Under the pieces are notes generated by a model. It saw nothing but the letters and a program-made list of their open reading frames with translations, searched no databases and had not been told where the DNA came from. Of a stretch of 64,000 bases of DNA, positions 11,578 through 21,129 are shown piece by piece. Position 1 is the stretch's first letter; each line of letters opens with the position of its first letter. The stretch comes from JAPLJM01 sp963708515. GTDB taxonomy: Bacteria > Desulfobacterota > Syntrophia > Syntrophales > Fen-1087. The position numbers and the translations under genes were made by a program. The DNA lies in NCBI GenBank assembly GCA_963708515.1, contig CAVPSX010000012.1, positions 372,001-436,000 on the forward strand, written 5' to 3'.

Positions 11578-13470
11578 ATGGGCCATGAAGCCTATCCATT
11601 TCTACAAAATCTGCCTCCGTTTTCTTTTCTGCCCGATGCGGAAGTTGAAAAGATCGTCGCGGACCTCGTCGCCGTGAACCATCCAAAGGACGTCTTTTTG
11701 CTCATTCAGGGCCGATCAAAAGTCGAACACCTCCATATTATAAAAAAGGGGGCTGTCGAACGGTATTACAGGGAGAGAAACGAGGAATTGATGCGCGCGC
11801 GGTTGCGGGAAAGAGACTTCTTCGGGGGTATCTCCATGCTTTTGCACGACGGCATCTCCGTGTGTATGTTCAGAACGACCGAAGATTCCGAATTGTATTT
11901 GCTCCCCAAACAGAGGTTTCTCGATCTCTGTTCACGCTATCCGGTCTTTTCCGATTTTTTTACAGACATGCTGGGCAAGTGGATGCTCGATAAATCCTAT
12001 GCAATGCCCATCGCCAAAACCATGCATCCGAAAGAAGAATTGCCGCAAATCTTCAACCAGAGCGTCGAAAACATATTTTCGAGAAAACTGGTTTCTTGCG
12101 ATACCCATACGTCCATTCAGGAAGCCGCAGCCATGATGGGCAACAACCGATGCAGCTCCATCCTTGTCAAGGAACCCCATGGCGATTTTACGGGCATCAT
12201 GACCGACCGGGATTTGAGAAATAAAGTAATCATCCAGGCGACCTGCGACATGACCAGGACGGTTTCCCAAATCATGTCCTCCCCCTTGAGCACCGTCCCG
12301 GCCGCGGCCCCGGTCTCGGATGCGCTCATGATCATGATGATGAAAGATATCAAACACCTTGCGGTCACGGACGCCGATGAAAAGGTGATTGGAATTGTCA
12401 CCAACAAGGACATCCTCGGGGCCCATGGACAGTCGCCTTTTTTCCTGCTGCGGGAGATTCATGCAGCGGTGAGCCTTGAGGAGATAACGGACAAGCAGAG
12501 CCGGTTGCCCGGACTGATTCAGAGCCTCATCAGCAGCGGCGCCAAGGCCATGAATGTGGCCCGCATGGTATCCGTCATTTCAGATGCCATCCTGAACAGA
12601 CTCATCGGCTTTGCAATCGCTGAGTTGGGCCCGCCGCCGGTCCGGTTTGCATTTATGATCGTGGGCAGCGAGGGCAGGCGGGAGCAGACGCTCAAGACAG
12701 ACCAGGACAATGCCATCGTTTATGAAGATCCCCCGGGGGAAACGGAAGAGGCCGTCAGAGGCTACTTTCTGGCATTCGGAGAAAAGGTCTGCAACTGGCT
12801 GGATCAGGTGGGATATACCTTCTGCAACGGGGGCGTCATGGCAAAAAACCCCCAATGGTGCCAGCCCCTGTCCGTCTGGAAAAAATATTTTTCCACCTGG
12901 ATCGGAACCGCGGAACCGGTGGCCCTGATGCAGTCGAGCATCTTCTTCGATTTCCGCTGCGGCTATGGCGATTTGGCCATCATCGACGAACTGCGCCAAC
13001 ATCTTTTTCATTCCCTTGGCGAGCATCCCAACTTTTTCCGATATCTGGCGGAAACCACTCTTGAACGCAAACCGCCGCTGGGCCTTTTCCGGACTTTTAT
13101 CGTCGAATCGAAGGGCGAGCACCGCGATACCCTCGATGTGAAGAGCCCCATGATCACGATTGTCAACTATACCCGTCTCTATGCTCTCAGGAACGGCATT
13201 GAGGAAACGAATACCCAGGAAAGGATGTACCAGCTCTTCCTCAAGAAACGCCTCTCCTGGGAGGATTATCATGACTTCGAGCAGGCCTACAGTTTTCTCA
13301 TGCAGCTGAGACTGGCCCGGCAGCTGACCGCACTGATCAGGGAAAACGCGAAGCCTGATAATTATATCAATCCGAACAAGCTCTCACGCCTGGAGCAGAC
13401 CATGCTCAAGGAAATCTTTAAGCGGATTGAAAAGTATCAGGAAAAGATGGTCTTTGACTTCTGGAAATGA
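11578..13470 (+). CDS. cNMP-binding/CBS/DUF294 nucleotidyltransferase-like protein
   Basis: 630 residues. An N-terminal cyclic-nucleotide-binding fold (about 15-135) is followed by two CBS motifs (about 160-290; TDRDLRNKVI and TNKDILG), then a DUF294 nucleotidyltransferase domain with the GSEGRREQTLKTDQDNA motif (near residue 363), which carries the Gly-Ser and paired Asp typical of GlnD/GlnE-like enzymes, and a helical DUF294_C tail. It is predicted to sense a nucleotide and modify or bind a protein partner; the reaction is unproven. It directly follows the kinase-exonuclease fusion, and the Na+:solute symporter operon converges from the other side, a pairing seen in other genomes. Its stop codon abuts the stop of the next, convergent gene. 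The start is ATG with AGGAGA upstream. Confidence 0.88.
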   Translation: MGHEAYPFLQNLPPFSFLPDAEVEKIVADLVAVNHPKDVFLLIQGRSKVEHLHIIKKGAVERYYRERNEELMRARLRERDFFGGISMLLHDGISVCMFRTTEDSELYLLPKQRFLDLCSRYPVFSDFFTDMLGKWMLDKSYAMPIAKTMHPKEELPQIFNQSVENIFSRKLVSCDTHTSIQEAAAMMGNNRCSSILVKEPHGDFTGIMTDRDLRNKVIIQATCDMTRTVSQIMSSPLSTVPAAAPVSDALMIMMMKDIKHLAVTDADEKVIGIVTNKDILGAHGQSPFFLLREIHAAVSLEEITDKQSRLPGLIQSLISSGAKAMNVARMVSVISDAILNRLIGFAIAELGPPPVRFAFMIVGSEGRREQTLKTDQDNAIVYEDPPGETEEAVRGYFLAFGEKVCNWLDQVGYTFCNGGVMAKNPQWCQPLSVWKKYFSTWIGTAEPVALMQSSIFFDFRCGYGDLAIIDELRQHLFHSLGEHPNFFRYLAETTLERKPPLGLFRTFIVESKGEHRDTLDVKSPMITIVNYTRLYALRNGIEETNTQERMYQLFLKKRLSWEDYHDFEQAYSFLMQLRLARQLTALIRENAKPDNYINPNKLSRLEQTMLKEIFKRIEKYQEKMVFDFWK

Positions 13471-14034
13471 TCAGTAACCGACGAGATAGATAAAACTTAA
13501 AATAAAGACGAAGGAGACCGCGACACAGGCCACGGCCCTTTTCATGGGAAAACCGGTGAGCAGGTGGAGCACCTTGGTCATCAGATACAGAAAATAGATG
13601 AAGGCGGAAAGCATGATCAGGACTGTGAGCGGGCTACCTGAAATCGACCCTCCCGCCTGCCGTAAAAAGGTTAAATGCGTGTTGGCCGCCAGCAGCACGC
13701 CGTATGGAAGAAACGCATAGCCCACGGCAATAAAAACATCGATGAAACGCGAGGGGGCTCCTCCGAGCACTTTGCCGATGCCCCACAGGAGCAGCGTAAT
13801 GCCCAGCTGGGAAGCGATCACGGCCATATAGCCAAAAACAACATAAAAAGCGGCTTCTGCGGTATTAATCTGATCGGCGCCGACGACACTCCTGTAATAG
13901 AACATCGTCAGTCCGTGGATCTGTGCGACCGTAAAGACAATCAGCGGGGAAAGCAGCAGGCTCCTTTTATCGCGGATGCTGGCGGCGACTTTCCCATCCA
14001 CGGCAGCGATGTCCCACAGCCAGTTCAATAACAT
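13471..14034 (-). CDS. Yip1-domain multi-pass membrane protein
   Basis: 187 residues from ATG 14034, chosen because AGGGGAG lies just upstream and the upstream in-frame start would be a TTG. Starts MLLNWLWDIAAVDGKVAASI and holds about five hydrophobic segments (residues ~30-50, 65-90, 100-125, 130-150 and 165-187), the pattern of bacterial Yip1/YIF1-like proteins. The function is unknown; such proteins are often beside transporters or secretion genes. It is read in the same direction as the symporter operon but separated from it by a strong hairpin (14069-14104). Its stop codon abuts that of the convergent DUF294 gene with no spacer. Confidence 0.75.
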   Translation of the reverse strand: MLLNWLWDIAAVDGKVAASIRDKRSLLLSPLIVFTVAQIHGLTMFYYRSVVGADQINTAEAAFYVVFGYMAVIASQLGITLLLWGIGKVLGGAPSRFIDVFIAVGYAFLPYGVLLAANTHLTFLRQAGGSISGSPLTVLIMLSAFIYFLYLMTKVLHLLTGFPMKRAVACVAVSFVFILSFIYLVGY

Positions 14035-14068
14035 GTTCTCCCCTTCCCTTGTTCTCAATACTTATTTG

Positions 14069-14104
14069 CAATCAGGGGAACCGCCGCAGCGGTTCCCCTG
14101 ATTG
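14069..14104 (-). terminator. 16-bp perfect hairpin after the symporter gene
   Basis: CAATCAGGGGAACCGC (14069-14084) pairs perfectly with 14089-14104 around the loop CGCA. The stem is very stable but is not followed by a clear T run on either strand, so it may end transcription weakly, protect the symporter mRNA 3' end, or separate it from the Yip1-type gene. Confidence 0.65.
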
Positions 14105-14145
14105 GATTGGTCTATAGCCCGAAATTTAGATATTTACCATTAGTT

Positions 14146-15808
14146 TTATAGCACAGCGAAGATGCAGAAAGCAAGCATAATCAGGCCGATGATGGCCGGG
14201 CCCACATCGCTGGCATAACGCGTGCTGTCCTTTCTGATCGCGTGGTCAGGCCAGCCGTGCATGAACTCCACCATTTTATCCGTCTTCTCGCGCGGAATCT
14301 TGGCGGCCAAAGCCGGAATCCGGTTGGTGATCATGGAAACGAAGATCATCACGACAAAGGAAATCGGCACCGAAAAGACGCCCGGGAACGGCGTCGGCCC
14401 GTAGGGTGCAGCGCTTAGAACCGGACTCCAGGTGAAGGACGGGTGGGCGAATTTCGCATTGAAGAACAGAGCGAAAAACCCTCCGACCAGCATGCCGGCG
14501 ATGACGCCGTACTTGTTCCCTCCCTTCCACCATATCCCCATGATCAGCGGGGCCGTAAAGACCGAAGCGGAAAGAATGATGGCCCAGATGACGCTGGCCA
14601 GTGCGAACGTGGGCGGGTTGATGGTCATGAACATGATGACCACGCCCGAGATGAAGATCGTGATGGGGCCCAGGATCTTCTTCTGCTTTTCCGTGAGTTC
14701 CCTGATGCCGCCGATAATGTCGTGGGCGATGCCCGTGCCGATGACCATCAATGCCCCGGCGATCGTGGACATGCCCGCGGCGATGGCGCCGGCCAGGATC
14801 AGGGCCAGGGCCCAGTTGCCGACGAAGGCATCAGACAGGATGAAGAGCAGCTTGTCCGCCTGCACGGCCTTGATCGCCAGGCCCTTCGTCTGCGTGTAGA
14901 TGACGCCCGCAAAACCGGCCGTGAAGGTCAGCACGTTGACGCAACCGATCATGAGTATGCCCAGCAGGAAGCCCATGCGGCCTTCGCGGGTGTTTTTCGC
15001 CGAAGAAATGCGGGACAGGTAATGGGGCACCGACATCGTGCCGAACAATCATGGAGAACAGCACACCGATGTACCATTTGGGGCTCGCGTCATACAGGAT
15101 CGAGAAGAACTTGGGGAACGCCTTGAGCATTTCAGGCGTCATGTTGCCGTATCCCCACATCGGCAGCCACCATAAGCTCGCGCCCAGGGCCTTGGCGATG
15201 GCCATGACCGGAAACAAAAGGAAGGCCACGCACATGAATCCCTGGAAGGCCTGGTTCCAGGTCACGCCGTACATTCCGCCGAACGTCACATAGAGGACGA
15301 CGATGATGCCGCCGAGGAACAGGGCGGGTACGTAGGAGATGCCGAAGAGCAGCTCAAAGATGTGGGCAATGCCCTTCATCTGGCTGACGGAATACATGAT
15401 CATGATGAAGATCATGAAGACGACCGCCACCAGACGGCCCGCGTTAGTCTGGAAACGCGTGAAAATGTATCCGGCCGCCGTATAGGTCCCGAGGCGGCGG
15501 ATGGGGCCGGAAAAAAGGAAGATCATGATGCCGAAGCCGATCATCCAGGCCTGGGACATGATGGCAAGCAATGACTGGATGCCCCAGATAAAGGCCGTAA
15601 ATCCGATGAACGTGGCCAGGCTCAGGTAGGCCGACACGATGGCAAAGGCGTTGACGACGGGTCCGACGGACGCGCCGGCCATGTAATAGTCGCCGCTGCT
15701 CTTCGTGGCGCGCTGCGCCATGACGCCCACAATGATAAACAAGACGATGGACCCTAAAACGCTGATGAGGCCCGGTATGTACAACCCTTCTCTTTGGAAG
15801 AATTCCAT
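14146..15808 (-). CDS. sodium:solute symporter (VC_2705-like, ActP relative), one frameshift
   Basis: SSS-family permease of about 550 residues with roughly 13 membrane helices, predicted to import a small carboxylate such as acetate with Na+ or H+. The first part reads from ATG 15808 (MEFFQREGLYIPG; AAGGAGG seven bases before, two bases after the DUF4212 stop) to about 15046. One extra base there breaks the frame, and the rest continues from FGTMSVPHYLSR to the stop at 14146. Both halves are well conserved around the join (GVLFSMI / FGTMSVPHYL), so an assembly indel is likely. The paired small subunit, the opposite CBS/DUF294 gene and the upstream sigma-54 activator make a recognisable transport module. 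The substrate is inferred from family only. Confidence 0.88.
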
Positions 15809-15810
15809 GG

Positions 15811-16095
15811 TCACACCTCCTTCTGCGCGTTGGCCTTAGCGTCATCGATTTTGGTCAAGACGCGGACAACGAAGTAGATGAAAGCGATGACACCAATATA
15901 GGCGATGAAGTTCTGATAAAAGAATGGAAACGGGAACCCCCAGACGTAGACGTCCAACAGGCCCGGGAAGGGAAGCATGAACAATACGCCCATGGCGGAA
16001 CACATGCAGATCACCGTACTGACAGAGACAACGAAAAGCTCTTTTTTATAAATGCGATCATTGGCTTCCGTTGCACTACTTTTTTGTTGTGCCAT
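15811..16095 (-). CDS. DUF4212 symporter small subunit
   Basis: 94 residues with two hydrophobic helices (about 25-47 and 60-82) joined by a short aromatic loop (LDVYVWGFPFPFFYQNF). Matches the putative Na+:solute symporter small-subunit family that always lies just upstream of VC_2705-type SSS permeases. Its TGA is two bases before the permease ATG, so the two are translationally coupled and probably form a two-subunit carrier in the cytoplasmic membrane. Start ATG 16095 is preceded by GGAGG. Confidence 0.88.
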   Translation of the reverse strand: MAQQKSSATEANDRIYKKELFVVSVSTVICMCSAMGVLFMLPFPGLLDVYVWGFPFPFFYQNFIAYIGVIAFIYFVVRVLTKIDDAKANAQKEV

Positions 16096-16302
16096 TATAT
16101 AAACCTCCTCATTTTAATAATAATGTTCAACCTTTCCCCTGAATTTCTTATCTAACCTCCTTATTTTCCAGGATTACTCCTCCTTTCGTCAATATTTTCA
16201 GGGGTCGGTAATAGCTGCTAAAAAATACAAATATCGATAAGATTTAAATCACTACGAACATGTCGGGGTAATGCTTAAGCGACTATATGCTTGAAGGGGG
16301 GG

Positions 16303-16344
16303 GTCGGCGGGCGGATAAGGAGGGATGGGAAACCACCCGCCGAC
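16303..16344. repeat. GC-rich inverted repeat in the symporter leader
   Basis: GTCGGCGGG (16303-16311) is repeated inverted as CCCGCCGAC (16336-16344) with a 24-base loop; two further pairs can extend the stem inward. It is flanked by a run of eight G. It lies about 210 bases before the DUF4212 start and downstream of the doubtful small frame, so it may be a terminator for an upstream transcript or a leader structure; no T run follows on the minus strand. Confidence 0.5.
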
Positions 16345-16392
16345 TTTATAAAAAGCGCACACTATTCGGGAAGAAAAAAATCAATGCTTTTT

Positions 16393-16572
16393 TTATTTTA
16401 TGATGCCGTTTTTCAATGATTGCTTGTTTTTGTTATCCTTTCTTAACACTTCCTCAGTGCCGTTACCATCGTCGGACACGAAAAAATTGTACTCGTCAAC
16501 CTGATCTGTACCCGGTGCCTCTTTCTTCCCTCGAGACGTTTGCGCTGTTTTTTTCTTTGCTGATGTTGTCAT
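16393..16572 (-). CDS. possible small basic protein (doubtful)
   Basis: A reading frame of 59 codons from ATG 16572 (longer with upstream starts to 16653). The product begins MTTSAKKKTAQTSRGKKEA and continues with an acidic patch (DQVDEYNFFVSDDGNGTEE), a composition more protein-like than random. No clear ribosome site is seen at a suitable distance, and I recognise no family. It lies alone in the symporter/activator spacer on the same strand as both. Treat as unproven. Confidence 0.3.
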   Translation of the reverse strand: MTTSAKKKTAQTSRGKKEAPGTDQVDEYNFFVSDDGNGTEEVLRKDNKNKQSLKNGIIK

Positions 16573-16882
16573 CAGACGATTGACTCTACCCCCCATTTTT
16601 CTTTTGCGCTCGCGCTTTGTATCGCACATTGCATGCCATCGATCGGGATGCATCGCATGAATACCCTGTGAGTACTTTATTTACATGATATTATTTATGA
16701 TTTTATTTGTTCTTTTGAGGGGAAAAAATTGAGGGAAATTATTTTGGCCCGACCGCGATGGCATAACTGTTCGCTATTCGCACAGCATTCGAGCAAAAAT
16801 GATGACAATACTCAATTATATTAACTGCAAACTTACATGTGCTATTTACGCACGCACTGTGCGATTAACGCACGTTCTGTTT

Positions 16883-19018
16883 TCATCCCACAGGGCCGTT
16901 CACTTTGTTGAGCTCACGGATGAATTTATAACGTGAAATGTTAAGCAATTTTGCAGCCTTGGACTTGTTTCTGCCAGCCACATTGAGGGCATTTTCAAGA
17001 ATGGCTTTGTTTATCTCCCGAGTCATGCTGCCGGTCACGCCTTCATAATCCATACCTTCAGGCGTCACGGCAGGCGCCCATTGCATGATGGGTATCTTCG
17101 CTTCTTCCTGATCGATGGCTGCTTTCATTTCCACGGGGAGGTTTTCCGCTGTGATCATCTTACCGGACTGTTTGAGAATCATGACCCGCTCAATGATGTT
17201 CTTCAATTCCCTGACATTGCCCGGCCAGGTGTAGTTCTTCAGGCTCAACTCCGCATCCCGGCTGAACCCACGAATACTTTTCTTGAATTTCTTGTTGAAT
17301 TCATCCACGTAATACTGAGCCAGCAGCATGATGTCCTCCGTCCTGTCCCTCAGCGGCGGAATCACGATGGGCACCACACTGACACGATAAAAAAGATCTT
17401 CCCGGAATGTTCCTTCAGCGACCATCCGGACAAGATCCTGATTGCTGGAAAAAATAAACCGCACATCGACGGGAATATTCTCCGTCCCGCCCAATCTGCG
17501 GATATAACCGTCTTCAAGCATTCTTAGAAACTTGGCCTGCAGGTGAATATTCATATCCCCGACTTCGTCCAGCAGCAGCGTTCCCCCGCTGGCATACTCC
17601 AGCAGTCCGATTTTTCTCTTGCGTGCATCGGTAAAAGCGCCGGCTTCATATCCGAACAGCTCACTCTCAAGCAGCGTTCCCGGAATCGCGGCACAGTTCA
17701 CATCAACGAAGTGTTTTGCGCGGCGGTCGCTATGACGGTGAATCGCCCGCGCAATGAGTTCCTTCCCTGTTCCGCTCTCCCCCTGAACCAGAACGTTCGT
17801 GTTGTGGTTGGCAACATTTTCGATCAAGCGGAAGATATCCGTCATTTTATCAGATTGACCAAGGATGTCATGGAATCCCAGCAGCATGTCCTCCCGCTGC
17901 TTGAGTGCCTCCACTTCGGTCTTGAGGTTTTTCGCCTCCAGGGAAAGCAGGGAATGCATAATCGCATTATCATAGGCCGTTGCGGCATTTCTTACAAGAA
18001 CATCAAGAATATTGATTTGATCGGAGAGATAAGCCCCCGTCTTTTTCGCCAGATACAGGGCGCCCTTGAACTTGTCTTTGATCTGTAGGGGAATGGCGAT
18101 CTCCGATGGAAAATCCGGAAACAACGGCAACAGGACAGAGGGATCCGACGAGGCGTTTCTGATGACATGGGTATTTTCATCAATGGCCCGGGCAATAATG
18201 CTCTGGCGGACGCGCTGATCACCCTCGGATTTGTCGCCGATCACGACCTTTTCTCCGTCATAAATAAAACAACGGTTCCTGGTCATGTCCAGAAAATAGA
18301 CAAAGGCCCCGTCCGCAGCAGAGATTTCCATGGCGCTTCGCGAGAGGAGCTTCAGGATGCGATTGTCGAGTACATAGCTCGAGTTCATATCGGAAACGGC
18401 CTGCTGCAGAATCAGCAGCATGCGAATCTTCTCGGCATTGGCCTCCAAAAGTCTGGCATTATGAATCATGATGCTGATCTGCCCGGCAAAGGCCTGAAAA
18501 AGGCTGATCTGCTCCGGATAGAATTTGGTTTCATTCTGCCACCAGGCGCCCAGAATCCCGATGACATCCTCTCCTGCTTTAAGCGGTGCAACGAAGATGG
18601 ACCCATGATTGTAGATATTCGTCAGCATGCGGTCGGTATCCGTGATGCGCGGATCTGTCGCCGCGTCCTCGATCGTGATCGGCTCACCGGATTTTACGAC
18701 CTTGACGGCCAGGCCGTCATGCAGCGTCAGGTCCAAAGGCACCGCAAAGGCCCTCTGGGCTTCTTCGGGCGTGTAATTTTTTACAACCTTTGCAACCAGA
18801 TACCGCTTGCTTTCATCGATGAGGCGGATGATGCCCCGGTGAAATCCGATCGCATCCACCACCTCGTCGAGAATATTTTTCAAAAACTCATTGACGCTCG
18901 CATGCCTGTTCATGAAGACGCTGATCCGGAAAATGCTCTCCAGCAACTTGTCCTTGTCAAGAAGCGGGCGAGATGCAGCAAGCTCCACAGGTCTGTAGAT
19001 ATTTAACTCGGCATTCAT
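16883..19018 (-). CDS. GAF-GAF sigma-54-dependent transcription activator
   Basis: A 711-residue enhancer-binding protein. Two GAF-type sensory domains (about residues 25-195 and 205-365) and a short coiled linker precede the AAA+ domain (about 390-625) with Walker A GESGTGKELIARAIH, the sigma-54-contact loop GAFTDA (the common form is GAFTGA), Walker B GGTLLLDEVGDM and the sensor region RFIFSSNQ. A Fis-type helix-turn-helix ends the protein (NVAGRNKSKAAKLLNISRYK). It activates sigma-54 RNA polymerase in response to a small ligand or redox cue. It lies upstream of, and on the same strand as, the symporter operon, its likely target, though no -24/-12 element is visible there. Ligand unknown. 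Confidence 0.93.
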   Translation of the reverse strand: MNAELNIYRPVELAASRPLLDKDKLLESIFRISVFMNRHASVNEFLKNILDEVVDAIGFHRGIIRLIDESKRYLVAKVVKNYTPEEAQRAFAVPLDLTLHDGLAVKVVKSGEPITIEDAATDPRITDTDRMLTNIYNHGSIFVAPLKAGEDVIGILGAWWQNETKFYPEQISLFQAFAGQISIMIHNARLLEANAEKIRMLLILQQAVSDMNSSYVLDNRILKLLSRSAMEISAADGAFVYFLDMTRNRCFIYDGEKVVIGDKSEGDQRVRQSIIARAIDENTHVIRNASSDPSVLLPLFPDFPSEIAIPLQIKDKFKGALYLAKKTGAYLSDQINILDVLVRNAATAYDNAIMHSLLSLEAKNLKTEVEALKQREDMLLGFHDILGQSDKMTDIFRLIENVANHNTNVLVQGESGTGKELIARAIHRHSDRRAKHFVDVNCAAIPGTLLESELFGYEAGAFTDARKRKIGLLEYASGGTLLLDEVGDMNIHLQAKFLRMLEDGYIRRLGGTENIPVDVRFIFSSNQDLVRMVAEGTFREDLFYRVSVVPIVIPPLRDRTEDIMLLAQYYVDEFNKKFKKSIRGFSRDAELSLKNYTWPGNVRELKNIIERVMILKQSGKMITAENLPVEMKAAIDQEEAKIPIMQWAPAVTPEGMDYEGVTGSMTREINKAILENALNVAGRNKSKAAKLLNISRYKFIRELNKVNGPVG

Positions 19019-19073
19019 AGCATCAATCTCTTAATTAAAGGCCGCTTACTCCTTTTAACAGAGAGGCTCAAAT

Positions 19074-21108
19074 TCAAATTTTATCAAACCTTAAAAATTG
19101 CATGGAAAAAACCGCCCTGCCTTGGGTTGCAGAGCGCAGATCGGTGGAATATCCAAATAACGCTTTCAAGGGGACCCTGGCCTTGATTTCACTGATGCTT
19201 CCCTTGGGGCTGACGGCTTGAATTTCTCCTCGTCTGGCGTGGATGTCGCCGATTACATCACCCATGAATTCGCCGGGCGTCAAAATATCCACATTCATAA
19301 TCGGCTCTAGTGTTGCACGGATCAGCCTGCGCGCAAGCATCCTTGAATGCAGAACTGGCGGCAACCTTATAGCCCAGGACCGTCGCCTCCCCTTCCCGGA
19401 AGGAGCCGCCCACAAGACTGACACGCACATCGACAACAGGGTACCCGGCCAGGCAACCACTGAGGGCTGATTCACGAACCCCCTCTTCAATGGCGCCGTA
19501 ATATTCTTCGGGGATGACGGTCCCGTCAATCCGGCGGACGAATTGAAGACCGCTGCCCCTGCTTAAAGGCTCCAGTGCCAGGCGAACATGGCCGAAGTGT
19601 TTTCTTTCTCCCAGCTCCTTTTCAAAACGACCGTCAATTTCAGCTTTCTTCTGAATGGTCTCGCGATAGACCACGCGGGGCTGACCGATATTGACCCGCG
19701 TATTGAATTCGCGGATCAACCGGTCAATGATAATCTCCAGATGAAGTTCACCCATCCCCGATATCACGGTCTGGGCCGTCTCATCATCATATTTAACCAG
19801 GAGGGTCGGGTCCTCTTCCATAAACTTGGACAGCGCCAGGGACAATTTCTCCTGATCTGCAGGGGTCTTGGCTTCGATGGCCTGGCTGATAACCGGCTCG
19901 TAAATATCAATCGGCTCAAGAAGAATGGGATGGTCTTCATCACATATCGTATCGCCGGTGGTGGTTTCCTTGAGACCCATCACGGCAATGATCTCGCCGG
20001 CAACTGCCTTTTCGATCCGTTCCCGCTTGTTGGCATGCATTTTCAGAAGCCGCGCAATCTTTTCCTTTTTCTGTTTACTCGCATTGTATATTTCCTGGCC
20101 TGCCTGCATTTCCCCGGCATAAATCCTCAGGTAAGTGAGCTTGCGGCCTTCGTCCTGCATAATCTTGAAAGCCAGTGCTGTCAAAGGCTCCGTATGATTG
20201 CTCAGGCGGGTTTCTTCCGCATGCGTGACAGGATTAACACCCCTGATCGAAGGGATATCCTCCGGAGAGGGAAGGTAGGCAACCACGGCATCCAAGATGG
20301 GCTGCACTCCCTTGTTTCGCAGGGCCGAACCGCACATAACGGGAACTACTTTCAGGGACAGCGTTGCTTTCCGGATTGCACTTACGATGTCCCCGGCAGA
20401 AATGTCTCTCCCTTCTAAGTATTGATCGGCAAAGTTGTCATCAATTTCTGCCAAAGTTTCGATCATCTGCTCCCGGGATTGCCTGACCTGGGGAAGAAGA
20501 TCAGCGGGTATGTCGGAATAACTGAATGACAATCCGAGTGTCGTATGATCCCAGGTTACGAGCTGCCGATGGATCAGATCAACAACGCCTCTGAAGGTTT
20601 CCTCCTGGCCCCAGGGAATCTGGATCGGAAGGGGCCGGGAATTGAATCGCTTTTGCATCATGCTGACTGTCGCGAAATAATCGGCGCCGACTCTATCCAT
20701 TTTGTTTATGAAGGCAATTTTAGGGACGCCATATCTGTCTGCCTGGTGCCAGACCTTTTCAGACTGCGGTTCCACACCGCCCACGGCACAGAAAACCACC
20801 ACGGCGCCATCCAAAACCCTCAGAGACCGTTCGACCTCAATCGTAAAGTCGACATGCCCTGGCGTATCGATGACATGAATCTCGTGATTTTTCCAGGAAC
20901 AGGTCGTCACGGCAGAGGTAATGGTAATCCCTCTCTCCTGTTCCTGCGGCATCCAGTCCATGACGGCTTCGCCGTCATGGACCTCACCCATCTTGTAGGA
21001 CCGGCCCGTATAAAAAAGGATGCGTTCGCTCACCGTGGTTTTACCGGCATCGATATGCGCAACAATCCCGATATTTCGTGTTCTTGAAAGTTTGGATTTT
21101 GAAGCCAT
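19074..21108 (-). CDS. fusA: elongation factor G family GTPase, one frameshift
   Basis: About 678 residues when joined. The G domain starts RNIGIVAHIDAGKTT, with DTPGHVDF and NKMD motifs; domains II-V follow, including the GMGELHLEI segment. Frame is lost near 19310-19330, inside the FKDACAQADP stretch where domain IV passes into V; the other frame resumes with LEPIMNVDILTPGEFMG and ends at 19074. A single small indel explains this. EF-G catalyses tRNA-mRNA translocation or, for paralogues, ribosome recycling. The isolated locus away from str-operon genes suggests a second EF-G copy (fusA2 type), but which type cannot be settled here. ATG 21108 is 22 bases past the start-side gap of the next operon gene. 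Confidence 0.9.
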
Positions 21109-21129
21109 CTGCTACCTTGCCTTCACGCG

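Larger units (their letters stand above)
16096..16882. other. intergenic region between symporter operon and sigma-54 activator
   Basis: 787 bases with no certain gene. It holds the 5' leader of the symporter operon, a GC-rich inverted repeat (16303-16344), one doubtful reading frame (16393-16653) and, next to the activator stop codon, two direct copies of an ATTWACGCACG motif 20 bases apart (16844-16880). The region is AT-rich apart from the hairpin. I looked for a -24/-12 sigma-54 promoter reading toward the symporter and found no convincing one. Confidence 0.5.

Noticed and set aside
16096..16400. Sigma-54 (-24/-12) promoter for the symporter operon
   Set aside because: Expected because of the neighbouring activator, but no TGGCAC-N5-TTGCW-like pair was found on the minus strand.
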